A stretch of DNA of 64,000 nt from an uncultured Clostridia bacterium. GTDB lineage: Bacteria > Bacillota > Clostridia > Oscillospirales > Acutalibacteraceae. Within the stretch, counting starts at the first letter, position 1, and each line of letters opens with the position of its first letter. This document shows positions 54,844 to 63,571 of this stretch, in pieces. Where the stretch lies: positions 1-64,000 of the forward strand of contig CALZID010000002.1 in NCBI GenBank assembly GCA_945787805.1, in the 5' to 3' direction. Under the pieces are notes generated by a model that worked only from the letters and a program-made list of their open reading frames with translations, did no database searches and was not told where the DNA came from. A program made the translations under genes and the position numbers.

Positions 54844-55259
54844 AAAAAGACGCAGTTATAAAAATTGTCAGTTTACAGCGCACCGAAAACGGCGACAATT
54901 CGGGCGAAATGTCAGTTATAGGCTCTGTTTCTTACGAAAACGAAAAAACCGTAATTGAATATATTGAAGACAACGAAGAAACAGGTCCCGAAGAAACCAC
55001 AATCACGGTTTTAAACGACCGCACAGTCAGTATTGTGAGAAACGGGCAATTCAGCTCTGAAATGACGGTTGAGCGAAACTCCCGCCATCTCACCTTTTAC
55101 AGAACGCCTTACGGAGAACTGACAATGGGAATTTACGGCACACAGGTTGACTTTTCAAAAAGCGAAAACGGTGCCGTACTCAAATTCAAATATGAACTTG
55201 ACTTCAACAACGGATTTGTATCGGAAAATACCATGAATATATATATTGAGGAGAAATAA
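54840..55259 (+). CDS. DUF1934 (YwiB-like) beta-barrel protein
   Basis: A 139-residue protein of predicted beta-barrel (calycin-like) fold. It has the characteristic end MNIYIEEK and the segment SSEMTVERNSRHLTFYRTPYG split about residues 72-94. The frame opens at 54819 but the ATG at 54840 overlaps the ddl stop (ATGA) and gives the family N-terminus. DUF1934 genes precede argS in Bacillus (ywiB-argS), as here (argS starts two bases on). Function unknown. Confidence 0.85.
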   Translation: MKKDAVIKIVSLQRTENGDNSGEMSVIGSVSYENEKTVIEYIEDNEETGPEETTITVLNDRTVSIVRNGQFSSEMTVERNSRHLTFYRTPYGELTMGIYGTQVDFSKSENGAVLKFKYELDFNNGFVSENTMNIYIEEK

Positions 55260-55261
55260 GG

Positions 55262-57007
55262 ATGTCAAAATTAGTTAAACAGGCAACTGACGAATTGCAT
55301 ACTCTTATTGTGAATGCTTTGGAAAAGGCTGTGGCAGACGGTGAAATCGCCAACGAGCCAATCCCCGCATTTAACATTGAAATCCCTGCAAACCGTGACA
55401 ACGGTGACTATTCATCAAACATTGCTTTTGTTTGTGCAAAGGCTTTTCGTTGTGCCCCGAGAAAGATTGCGGATTTAGTTGCAAAAAACATTGACCTTGA
55501 CGGAACATATTTTGAGTCTTGCACAGTTGCGGGTGCGGGCTTTGTAAATTTTACGCTTTCAAAGGATTTTTATGCGGATGTTTTGCTTGATGTTAAAACC
55601 TTGGGCAAGGATTACGGCAGAAGTGACTTCGGTGAAGGCAAGAAAATCAATGTAGAATTTGTATCGGCAAACCCAACAGGACCTATGCACATGGGTAACG
55701 CCCGCGGCGGCGCTTTGGGCGACTGTCTTGCGGCAGTGCTTGATATGGCAGGCTATGAAGTTGAAAGAGAATTTTACATTAACGATGCAGGTAACCAAAT
55801 TGAAAAATTCGGTCTTTCTCTTGATATTCGTTATCAACAGATTTTTAAGGGTGAAGATGCAATAGCACTCCCCGAAGACAGTTATCACGGCGAAGATATT
55901 AAAGAAAGAGCCCAACAGTTTGCCGATGTTTACGGTGACTCATATATCACTAAGAGCGAAGACGAAAGAAGAAAAGCGCTTGTTGAATTTGCTCTGCCCA
56001 AAAACATAGACAATATGAAAGCCAATATGGCAAAATATCGCATTGAATATGACACCTGGTTTAAAGAAAGTCAGCTTCACGACAGCGGTGCTGTAAAAGA
56101 AGTTATTGATTATCTCACAAATAAAGGTCTTACTTACGAAAAAGACGGCGCAGTTTGGTATAACAATATAAAAGTCCAGACCGAAATGCTCACTCGTCAG
56201 GGTAAAACCCAAGAAGATATTGACAAGCTTGAACTCAAAGACGATGTGCTTATCCGTCAAAACGGCAATCCCACATATTTTGCCGCCGATATTGCTTATC
56301 ACAGAAATAAACTTGTCACTCGTGGATTTGACAGGGCTATTGATGTTTGGGGTGCGGATCACCACGGTCATGTTGCCCGTATGAAAGGCGTTTTGGAAGC
56401 ACTTGACCTTGACAGCGACAGACTTGATGTTATTTTAATGCAGCTTGTTCGTCTTACCCGTGACGGTGAAGTTGTGAGAATGTCAAAGAGAACGGGCAAA
56501 GCAATCACGCTTGTTGACTTACTTGAAGATATTCCCGTCGATGCAGTCCGTTTCCTTTTCAATATGAGAGAACCGGGCTCACAAATGGATTTTGACCTTG
56601 ATTTAGCGGTTGAACAGTCATCGCAGAATCCTGTTTATTACTGCCAATATGCAAACGCCCGTATTCACAGCATTATCCGCAAAATCGAGAGCGACGGTGT
56701 TACTCTTCGTGACTGTACAAAAGAAGAATTAAAGCTTCTCACTGCTCCCGAAGAAATTGAACTTATTCGTCATCTTGCATCACTTACGGACGAAATTGTA
56801 AATTCCGCAAAGAACTATGACCCCGCAAAGATTACAAGATATTGCATCGACCTTGCAACGCTTTTCCATAAATTCTATAATGCCTGCCGTGTTGCGGTTG
56901 ACGATGAAGCGCTTATGCAAGCCCGCCTTTATCTTTGCACTTGCGTTATGAATGTGCTCACAAATATTTTAACAATGTTCAGAATTTCAACACCCGAATC
57001 AATGTAA
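55262..57007 (+). CDS. argS: Arginyl-tRNA synthetase
   Basis: A 581-residue class I synthetase. The HIGH-like motif is NPTGPMHMGNARGG and the KMSKS-like motif VRMSKRTGKAI. The N-terminal additional domain and the alpha-helical anticodon domain are both present. Last gene of the ddl-DUF1934-argS unit; a terminator follows. Codon choice and length are typical. Confidence 0.97.
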   Translation: MSKLVKQATDELHTLIVNALEKAVADGEIANEPIPAFNIEIPANRDNGDYSSNIAFVCAKAFRCAPRKIADLVAKNIDLDGTYFESCTVAGAGFVNFTLSKDFYADVLLDVKTLGKDYGRSDFGEGKKINVEFVSANPTGPMHMGNARGGALGDCLAAVLDMAGYEVEREFYINDAGNQIEKFGLSLDIRYQQIFKGEDAIALPEDSYHGEDIKERAQQFADVYGDSYITKSEDERRKALVEFALPKNIDNMKANMAKYRIEYDTWFKESQLHDSGAVKEVIDYLTNKGLTYEKDGAVWYNNIKVQTEMLTRQGKTQEDIDKLELKDDVLIRQNGNPTYFAADIAYHRNKLVTRGFDRAIDVWGADHHGHVARMKGVLEALDLDSDRLDVILMQLVRLTRDGEVVRMSKRTGKAITLVDLLEDIPVDAVRFLFNMREPGSQMDFDLDLAVEQSSQNPVYYCQYANARIHSIIRKIESDGVTLRDCTKEELKLLTAPEEIELIRHLASLTDEIVNSAKNYDPAKITRYCIDLATLFHKFYNACRVAVDDEALMQARLYLCTCVMNVLTNILTMFRISTPESM

Positions 57008-57020
57008 ATAACGCTATAAT

Positions 57021-57060
57021 AGGCTGTAAAAGACGAAAGTTTTTTGCAGCCCGTTTTTTT
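57021..57060 (+). terminator. Terminator after argS
   Basis: GGCTGTAAAAGAC and GTTTTTTGCAGCC arms around GAAA, then GTTTTTTT. Confidence 0.85.
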
Positions 57061-57070
57061 CGGAGTCAGG

Positions 57071-57267
57071 AAAAGTGTAGGGGCGATTCACGAATCGCCC
57101 GAAGCAAAAAATCACTTCAAAAACACAACAATTCTCGGCGCCCCTGAAAGGGGAGCTGTCTGCGGAGCAGACTGAGGGGTTTCAAAAATTTAATAATGCC
57201 ATTCTCTCCCTCCGTCACGGCAGAGCCGTGCCACCTCCCTCGTCAGAGGGAGGAAAAGTGTAGGGGA
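57071..57267. repeat. Mosaic of short intergenic repeat modules (left side)
   Basis: Three modules are seen: GTAGGGGCGATTCACGAATC with CGCCCGAAGCAAAAA (57071-57110, repeated exactly at 60441-60480); a CCCCTGAAAGGGG/GAGCTGTCTGCGGAGCAGAC module at about 57140-57180; and a module from 57203 with CACGGCAGAGCCGTG and CTCCCTC/GAGGGAG dyads (repeated at about 60212 and 60389). No gene lies here; open frames in it are accidental. Confidence 0.85.
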
Positions 57268-57427
57268 CGATGAGTCTCACTGCGGTTCGGTCACGGCTCG
57301 GCTCTGACAATCCACCGGATTGCCATTCACTACCTCGCCGCCGCTTCGCTACCCACATCGTCCCGCAAAATCGCATAATTCACATCAAAACCGTAACGGT
57401 GCGCCGAGTCGTCGCACCCTACAATTC
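57260..57427 (+). repeat. 168-bp direct repeat, left copy
   Basis: Identical base for base to 60010-60177, and similar for about 15 more bases. Together the copies flank the surface protein gene at a distance of 2750 bp. Confidence 0.95.
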
Positions 57428-57587
57428 ACTCCGTATAAAATTGAGCCGTAATTCCGCCCTACATAATTTATTTTCAGTCAACTTGAACAACAAAGCAACG
57501 AAAGCTTTGTGAAATACTGCAATTTAATATTTTTACAAAATGTGGTATAATGGATTACTTTTTAAAACACAAAAGGAGATGCAATGA

Positions 57588-59948
57588 ATGAAAAAAGCAT
57601 CATCAATCTTTTTAGCGGTTTTAATGGTGATAACCGCACTTCCCTTGACTGCAATCACATCATTTGCTGCAACAAGCGGAGATTTTAAGTATTATGTAAT
57701 TTCTGAAGAAGACAAAACCTGTGAAATTACCAAATACACAGGAACTGCAACCGAACTTGAAATTCCGGAAGAAATTGATGGGTATAGTGTTATAGGTATT
57801 GGTGGATATGAGACAAGCTTGGGTGAGTATGTCGGAGCTTTTTCATGGTGCGGATCACTAATTAGTGTTACAATCCCGGACAGTGTAACATCGATTGGCA
57901 AGAGGGCATTTTATAATTGCACATCACTTACAAGCGTAACAATCGGTAACAGTGTAACATCAATTGGTGATCGGGCATTTGAATATTGCACATCACTTGC
58001 AAGCATAAATGTATCAAATGATAATACAGCATATACATCTGTTGACGGAGTTTTGTTAAATAAGCGTAAAACCATACTTATACAATTTCCTATAGGTAAT
58101 GCAAGAACAACATATACAATCCCGGACAGTGTAACAATAATTGGTGGAGATGCGTTTCGCAATTGCACATCACTTGAAAGCATAACACTCCCTGACCGTG
58201 TAACATCAATTGATTCCTTTGCTTTTTCTGGTTGCACATCACTTGCAAGTATAACAATCCCTGACAGTGTAACATACATTCATTGGTCAGCATTTGAAGG
58301 TTGCACATCACTTTCAAGCGTAACAATCGGTAACGGTGTAACATCAATTGGTTATGGTGCATTTGAAGGTTGCACATCACTTGCAAGCATAACAATCGGT
58401 AACAGTGTAACATCGATTGGTAATTATGCATTTGCTCATTGCAAATCACTTACAAGCATAACAATCCCCGACAGTGTAACATCAATTGATAATAATGCAT
58501 TTTATTATTGCACATCACTTTCAAGCGTAGCAATTGGAAATGGAGTAAAATCAATTGGTTATCATGCATTTTATTATTGCACATCACTTGAATATGTATA
58601 TTTCGCAGGTGATAAAGCAACTTGGTGCAATATTAGCATAAGCAAAGAAAATTATTATGATAATTACGAACTAACAACATGTACAATACACTATAATGTC
58701 AGTGCTGGACAAGTGGATAGTCACTGGTCAGATCGGATAATAACTGAACCTACTTGTGAAACAACCGGCACAAAAATCCGCACTTGTTCTTGCGGTAAAA
58801 CAAAAACCGAAACAATTTCAGCACTCGGTCACGATTTTGATGATGAATTTACAGTTGACAAAGAATCTACTTGCACAACGTACGGCTCAAAGTCAAAGCA
58901 CTGTTCAAGATGTGATGAAATTACAGAAGTTACAGTAATTCCGGCAACAGGTCACACATTCGGCGAGTGGACTGTAACAATAGAGCCTACTTGTGAAACA
59001 ACAGGCACAAAAATTCGCACATGCCATTGCGATGAAACAGAAACCGAAACAATTCCGGCACTCGGTCACGATTTTGATGATGAATTTACAGTTGACAAAG
59101 AATCTACTTGCACAACGTACGGCTCAAAGTCAAAGCACTGTTCAAGATGTGATGAAATTACAGAAGTTACAGTAATTCCGGTACTCGGTCACGATTTTGA
59201 TGAAGAATTTACAGTTGATATAGAGCCTACTTATGAAAAAGACGGTTCAAAATCAAGACATTGTTCAAGATGCGACGAAGTTACCGATGTAACGGTTATT
59301 CCAAAACTCGAAATTCCTAAAAGCGGTTGGATACTCGAAAACGGCAAATGGGCATACTATGAAAACGGCGCAAAAGTCACAAATCAATGGAAAAAAGACA
59401 GCAAAGGTTGGTGCTATCTTGGTGCTGACGGCTATATGGCAACAAACAAGTGGATTAGAGATTCTGTCGGCTGGTGTTATGTAGGCGGAAACGGTTACTG
59501 CGTAACAAATCAATGGGTTAAAGATTCACACGGCTGGTGCTATCTTGACTCAGACGGCAGAATGGCAACTAATCAGTGGATTAAAGACTCAGTTGGTTGG
59601 TGCTATGTAGGTTCAAGCGGCTATTGTGTTACGAACTGCTGGAAGAAAGACAGCAACGGTTGGTGTTATCTTGACGCTGACGGCTATATGGCAACAAACA
59701 AATGGATAAAAGACAGTCAAGGTTGGTGTTATGTAGGCGGAAACGGATACTGTGTAACTGACCAATGGGTTCAAGACTCACATGGCTGGTGCTATCTTGA
59801 TTCAAACGGCAGAATGATGACAAACTCTTGGTTACAATGGAACGGTAACTGGTACTATCTTGACGAAAACGGATATATGGTAACCGGCACAAAGGTCATC
59901 AACGGCAAAACATACAAATTCAACTCCAACGGCGTTTGGATTGGATAA
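57588..59948 (+). CDS. Secreted BspA-type leucine-rich-repeat protein with cell-wall-binding repeats
   Basis: A 786-residue surface protein. Residues 1-28 are a signal peptide (cleavage near SFA-A). Residues about 84-345 hold about ten BspA/TpLRR-type repeats of the pattern SxxxITIPDSVTSIGxxAFxxCTSL. Residues 380-575 carry cysteine-rich modules (CETTGTKIRTC, CSRCDE) repeated. Residues 580-786 are about nine choline/cell-wall-binding-type repeats (WCYLDSDGRMATNQW), holding it on the wall. I infer adhesion to host or dietary matter. The SD AAAGGAGATGCA decides the ATG at 57588. TATAAT lies at about 57547. It is flanked by 168-bp direct repeats. Confidence 0.92.
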   Translation: MKKASSIFLAVLMVITALPLTAITSFAATSGDFKYYVISEEDKTCEITKYTGTATELEIPEEIDGYSVIGIGGYETSLGEYVGAFSWCGSLISVTIPDSVTSIGKRAFYNCTSLTSVTIGNSVTSIGDRAFEYCTSLASINVSNDNTAYTSVDGVLLNKRKTILIQFPIGNARTTYTIPDSVTIIGGDAFRNCTSLESITLPDRVTSIDSFAFSGCTSLASITIPDSVTYIHWSAFEGCTSLSSVTIGNGVTSIGYGAFEGCTSLASITIGNSVTSIGNYAFAHCKSLTSITIPDSVTSIDNNAFYYCTSLSSVAIGNGVKSIGYHAFYYCTSLEYVYFAGDKATWCNISISKENYYDNYELTTCTIHYNVSAGQVDSHWSDRIITEPTCETTGTKIRTCSCGKTKTETISALGHDFDDEFTVDKESTCTTYGSKSKHCSRCDEITEVTVIPATGHTFGEWTVTIEPTCETTGTKIRTCHCDETETETIPALGHDFDDEFTVDKESTCTTYGSKSKHCSRCDEITEVTVIPVLGHDFDEEFTVDIEPTYEKDGSKSRHCSRCDEVTDVTVIPKLEIPKSGWILENGKWAYYENGAKVTNQWKKDSKGWCYLGADGYMATNKWIRDSVGWCYVGGNGYCVTNQWVKDSHGWCYLDSDGRMATNQWIKDSVGWCYVGSSGYCVTNCWKKDSNGWCYLDADGYMATNKWIKDSQGWCYVGGNGYCVTDQWVQDSHGWCYLDSNGRMMTNSWLQWNGNWYYLDENGYMVTGTKVINGKTYKFNSNGVWIG
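58821..59181 (+). repeat. Internal 124-bp direct duplication in the surface protein gene
   Basis: 58821-58944 and 59058-59181 are identical at every base, offset by 237 bp (79 codons). They encode the GHDFDDEFTVDKESTCTTYG module with the CSRCDE motif. Exact identity suggests a recent duplication or gene-conversion hotspot. Confidence 0.9.
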
Positions 59949-60009
59949 ATAAGCAAAACGGGTGGTAGGATTTCTCCTATCACCCATTCTTAATGTATAA
60001 TCGTTTATC

Positions 60010-60177
60010 GTAGGGGACGATGAGTCTCACTGCGGTTCGGTCACGGCTCGGCTCTGACAATCCACCGGATTGCCATTCACTACCTCGCCGCCGCTTCGCT
60101 ACCCACATCGTCCCGCAAAATCGCATAATTCACATCAAAACCGTAACGGTGCGCCGAGTCGTCGCACCCTACAATTC
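60010..60177 (+). repeat. 168-bp direct repeat, right copy
   Basis: Identical to 57260-57427. No gene is supported in 59949-60700 apart from repeats; frames here mirror accidental ones in the left copy. Confidence 0.95.
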
Positions 60178-60211
60178 GCTCTGTATAAAATTGTGTGGTT
60201 TTGATGCGTTT

Positions 60212-60480
60212 TCTCTCCCTCCGTCACGGCAGAGCCGTGCCACCTCCCTCGTCAGAGGGAGAAAAGTGTAGGGGACGATGCCCACATCGTCCCGTAAAAT
60301 CACATAATTCATTTCAAAAGCATAACGGCGGGAGCAAGCCCCCGCCCTACAATTCACTCTGTATAAAATTGTGCCGTTTTGATATGCATTCTCTCCCTCC
60401 GTCACGGCAGAGCCGTGCCACCTCCCTCGTCAGAGGGAGGAAAAGTGTAGGGGCGATTCACGAATCGCCCGAAGCAAAAA
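60212..60480. repeat. Mosaic of short intergenic repeat modules (right side)
   Basis: Two copies of the CACGGCAGAGCCGTG plus GAGGGAG module (about 60212-60262 and 60389-60440), a GGGACGATGCCCACATCGTCCC palindrome split over 60273-60295, and the GTAGGGGCGATTCACGAATC module (60441-60480). The same modules flank the surface gene on the left. Confidence 0.85.
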
Positions 60481-60620
60481 GGCAATATACTGCTTTTCTG
60501 CACTCTCCGTGGAGCATGTTTCGGTGCTTTGTTTTTGTTTATTTAGTTTATTTTGGTAAATAATATAACTAAATGCCCATAAAAAGTGTTTTCATTGTCA
60601 ATCTTTTGTCAAAATTACTA

Positions 60621-60649
60621 TTGAAAAATCGGACAAGTAATTGTATAAT
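60621..60649 (+). promoter_or_regulatory. Sigma-A promoter for the NifU-like/GGGtGRT operon
   Basis: TTGAAA (60621-60626), 17-bp spacer, TATAAT (60644-60649), about 50 bp before the start codon. Confidence 0.8.
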
Positions 60650-60700
60650 TGTCAAGATAGGAATTATTCCGCTAAAATATGAAAGGAGTTTTCATTTATT

Positions 60701-61396
60701 ATGATTAACTACTCACATGAAGTTGAAAAAATGTGCTGTGTTAAAAAAGGTCCGCACCACGGTCCTGCTCCAATTCCTGAAGAAGGAAAATGGGTAAAGT
60801 CTTATGAAATCAAAGACATTTCAGGCTTTTCACACGGCATAGGCTGGTGTGCTCCGCAACAGGGCGCATGCAAACTCACACTTAACATTAAAGACGGCAT
60901 CGTTGAAGAGGCTCTCGTTGAGACTCTCGGTTGCTCAGGTATGACTCACTCGGCTGCTATGGCTGCTGAAATTCTTCCCGGCAAAACTCTTCTCGAATGC
61001 CTTAACACAGACCTTGTTTGTGACGCTATCAACACAGCTATGAGAGAAATTTTCTTGCAGCTTGTTTACGGCCGTTCACAGTCCGCTTTCTCAGAAGACG
61101 GTCTTGTTGTCGGTGCAGGCCTTGAAGACCTCGGTAAAGGTCTTCGTTCACAGGTTGGTACAATGTTCTCAACAAAAGTTAAGGGCGTTCGTTATATGGA
61201 AATGGCTGAAGGCTATATCACAAGAATGGCACTTGACTCTGACGACCAGGTTATCGGTTATGAGTTCGTTAAACTCGGCAAGATGATGGAAGATATCCGT
61301 CACGGTACTGCTCCTGATGTAGCACTTAAAAACAATACAGGCTCATACGGTCGTTTTGCAGACGCTGCAAAATATATTGACCCAAGAGAAGAATAA
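60701..61396 (+). CDS. NifU/IscU-like iron-sulfur scaffold family protein
   Basis: A 231-residue protein. The region GWCAPQQGACKLTL and ETLGCSGMTHSAAMAAEILPG resembles IscU/NifU N-terminal scaffolds, whose cysteines hold an Fe-S cluster. It is longer than IscU (about 130), with an extra C-terminal 100 residues. No isc/suf genes are near; its partner is a GGGtGRT protein 18 bases downstream, the known gene pairing. I infer a specialised Fe-S or metal role. The SD is GAAAGGAGTTTTC. Confidence 0.85.
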   Translation: MINYSHEVEKMCCVKKGPHHGPAPIPEEGKWVKSYEIKDISGFSHGIGWCAPQQGACKLTLNIKDGIVEEALVETLGCSGMTHSAAMAAEILPGKTLLECLNTDLVCDAINTAMREIFLQLVYGRSQSAFSEDGLVVGAGLEDLGKGLRSQVGTMFSTKVKGVRYMEMAEGYITRMALDSDDQVIGYEFVKLGKMMEDIRHGTAPDVALKNNTGSYGRFADAAKYIDPREE

Positions 61397-61414
61397 GAGA
61401 AGGAGGATACTAAA

Positions 61415-62422
61415 ATGGCTAATGATGTAAAATTCGAAGGCAAAGAAAGACGAATGGCTAAAATCGAGAAATGTCTTGCCGAATACGGTATTGCTTCTCT
61501 CGAAGACGCAAGAGCTCTTTGCGAATCAAAAGGTATTGATGTTGAAGGCATCGTTAAAGGTGTTCAGCCAATCGCATTTGAAAATGCTGTTTGGGCTTAT
61601 ACACTCGGTGTTGCCATCGCACTTAAAACAGGCGTAAAAACAGCTTCTGAAGCTGCTGCTACAATCGGTAAAGGACTTCAGGCTTTCTGTATCCCCGGTT
61701 CAGTTGCCGAACAGAGAGATGTCGGTCTCGGTCACGGTAACCTTGGCGCAATGCTTCTTAAAGAAGAAACAAAATGCTTCGCTTTCGTTGCAGGTCACGA
61801 ATCATTTGCAGCTGCAGAAGGCGCTATCGGTATCGCTAAAACAGCTAATAAGGTTCGTAAAGAACCCCTTCGTGTTATCCTTAACGGTCTCGGCAAAGAC
61901 GCTGCTATGATTATTTCAAGAATCAACGGCTTCACTTATGTTCAGACTGACTATGATTTCTACACAGGCGAGCTTAAAATCGTCAACGAAACAAAATATT
62001 CGGACGGCGAAAGAGCTGCAGTTCGTTGCTACGGCGCAAACGATGTCCTTGAAGGCGTTGCAATTATGAAGAAAGAGGGCGTTGATGTTTCTATCACAGG
62101 TAACTCAACTAACCCAACCCGTTTCCAACACCCTGTTGCAGGCACATATAAGAAATGGGCTATTGAAAACGGCGTGAACTACTTCTCAGTTGCTTCCGGC
62201 GGCGGTACAGGCCGTACACTTCACCCGGATAATATGGCTGCAGGTCCTGCTTCTTACGGTCTTACAGACACAATGGGCAGAATGCACGGTGACGCTCAGT
62301 TTGCAGGTTCATCTTCAGTTCCTGCTCATGTTGAAATGATGGGCTTAATCGGCATGGGCAACAACCCAATGGTTGGCGCAACAGTTGCCTGCGCAGTTGC
62401 AGTTGAAGAAGCAATGAAATAA
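61415..62422 (+). CDS. GGGtGRT-motif protein
   Basis: A 335-residue protein of the family named after its ASGGGTGRTLHPDNMAAG motif, here at about 265-282. It has no obvious membrane segment. Glycine- and Ala-rich segments (NLGAMLLKEETKCFAFVAGHE; GHGNLGA) recur. Function is not established in the family as far as I know; it occurs with NifU-like scaffolds in anaerobes. Strong AAGGAGGATAC SD, so it is probably abundant. Confidence 0.88.
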   Translation: MANDVKFEGKERRMAKIEKCLAEYGIASLEDARALCESKGIDVEGIVKGVQPIAFENAVWAYTLGVAIALKTGVKTASEAAATIGKGLQAFCIPGSVAEQRDVGLGHGNLGAMLLKEETKCFAFVAGHESFAAAEGAIGIAKTANKVRKEPLRVILNGLGKDAAMIISRINGFTYVQTDYDFYTGELKIVNETKYSDGERAAVRCYGANDVLEGVAIMKKEGVDVSITGNSTNPTRFQHPVAGTYKKWAIENGVNYFSVASGGGTGRTLHPDNMAAGPASYGLTDTMGRMHGDAQFAGSSSVPAHVEMMGLIGMGNNPMVGATVACAVAVEEAMK

Positions 62423-62443
62423 TCTATACAAACATTGAAAGTA

Positions 62444-62482
62444 GGAGCTGTAAAAAACTTTCGTTTTTTACAGCCCCTTTTT
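62444..62482 (+). terminator. Terminator after the GGGtGRT gene
   Basis: GCTGTAAAAAAC and GTTTTTTACAGC arms around TTTC, followed by CCCCTTTTT. Confidence 0.85.
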
Positions 62483-62483
62483 G

Positions 62484-63125
62484 TTAACCCTTATTCAGTT
62501 CGTCTTTCCAGTCTTCGTTTATTTCTTCACGGTTTCTCATTAGAGTTACTGCGCAATCCACTGCGTCATACAGATTTCTTGTACCCTTTTTTGAATAGTT
62601 ATATTTTGCGGCTCTTTCGCGGCGGATACCGATATGTGATGCAGTTTCGACAGCGTCGATATTTGCGGCTACGAACAGGAATTCCCAACCGTATTTTTCT
62701 TCTTGGCGCTTAATCATTTGCTTGACTTTTTCGCTTGTGTAACGGTGACTTGCATTTTCCATTCCGTCGGTTGTGATAACAAACATTGTATGCTCGGGCA
62801 CATCTTCGGGACGGGCATATTTGTGAATATTTCCGATGTGATGAATTGCGCCGCCGACGGCATCTAAAAGCGCTGTGCAACCCTGAACATAATATTGTTC
62901 GTCGGTCATGGGCTTGATTTTTTGAATATCGACTCTGTCGTGCAAAACTTCGATTTCATCATCGAACAAGACTGTTGACACATAAACCTTTCCGTCAAGT
63001 TTCTTCTGCTTTTCAAGCATTGCGTTAAATCCGCCGATTGTATCAGCTTCAAGGCCTGACATAGAACCGCTGCGGTCTAAGATAAATACTAATTCCGTAA
63101 TGTTGTTTTTGTTTGTCTTTTTCAT
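62484..63125 (-). CDS. von Willebrand factor A-domain protein
   Basis: A 213-residue soluble VWA domain. The MIDAS metal site reads FILDRSGSMSG (D-x-S-x-S), with CTALLDAVGG (Thr) and VITTDGMEN (Asp) completing it. The frame opens at 63215, but AGAGAGG precedes the ATG at 63125 (MKKTNKNNITELVF), which I choose. No signal peptide, so it is cytoplasmic. VWA proteins usually mediate metal-dependent protein binding, here with unknown partners. Confidence 0.88.
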   Translation of the reverse strand: MKKTNKNNITELVFILDRSGSMSGLEADTIGGFNAMLEKQKKLDGKVYVSTVLFDDEIEVLHDRVDIQKIKPMTDEQYYVQGCTALLDAVGGAIHHIGNIHKYARPEDVPEHTMFVITTDGMENASHRYTSEKVKQMIKRQEEKYGWEFLFVAANIDAVETASHIGIRRERAAKYNYSKKGTRNLYDAVDCAVTLMRNREEINEDWKDELNKG

Positions 63126-63204
63126 AATAGAAAACCTCTCTTTCATTTGATGTCTTAATTCTACACCAATAAAAGAGAGGTCAGGTCGCATAACAGGCGA
63201 CAAA

Positions 63205-63561
63205 TTATCTATCAAGTTTTTCTATCCACTCATTTTCTTTAAACCCCACAAGCACGAAATCGTCGCCGATTAAAAGAGGTCTTTTTACCAGCATACCGTC
63301 GGTTGAGAGAAGGGTGAGCATTTCATTTTCACTCATTTCGGGCAGTTTGTTTTTAAGGTCCAATGATTTATAAAGCAGACCGCTTGTGTTAAAGAATTTT
63401 TTGAGTGGCAGTCCGCTCTTTCTGTACCATTCGGTCAATTCTTCAAATGTGGGATTGTCAAGTTTAATATCCCTTAACTCATATTCGATTTTGTTATCAT
63501 CAAGCCACTTTTTTGCTCTTTGGCAAGTGGTACATTTAGGGTAGCAAATAAATTTCAACAT
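63205..63561 (-). CDS. ArsC/Spx-like thioredoxin-fold protein
   Basis: A 118-residue ArsC-superfamily protein: ICYPKCTTCQRAKKWLDDN with a CxxC at 10-13, and KRPLLIGDDFVLVGFKENEW near the end. The CxxC is Spx-like. It may be a reductase or a regulator; an arsenate reductase role is not supported by neighbours. The frame opens at 63714, but TAGGAGAAAAGTT precedes the ATG at 63561. It begins ten bases after the macro-domain gene. Confidence 0.85.
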   Translation of the reverse strand: MLKFICYPKCTTCQRAKKWLDDNKIEYELRDIKLDNPTFEELTEWYRKSGLPLKKFFNTSGLLYKSLDLKNKLPEMSENEMLTLLSTDGMLVKRPLLIGDDFVLVGFKENEWIEKLDR

Positions 63562-63571
63562 AACTTTTCTC

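Noticed and set aside
57270-57512. 80-residue frame in the left 168-bp repeat and its twin at 60020-60271
   Set aside because: Frames follow the repeat DNA, have no SD and diverge beyond it.
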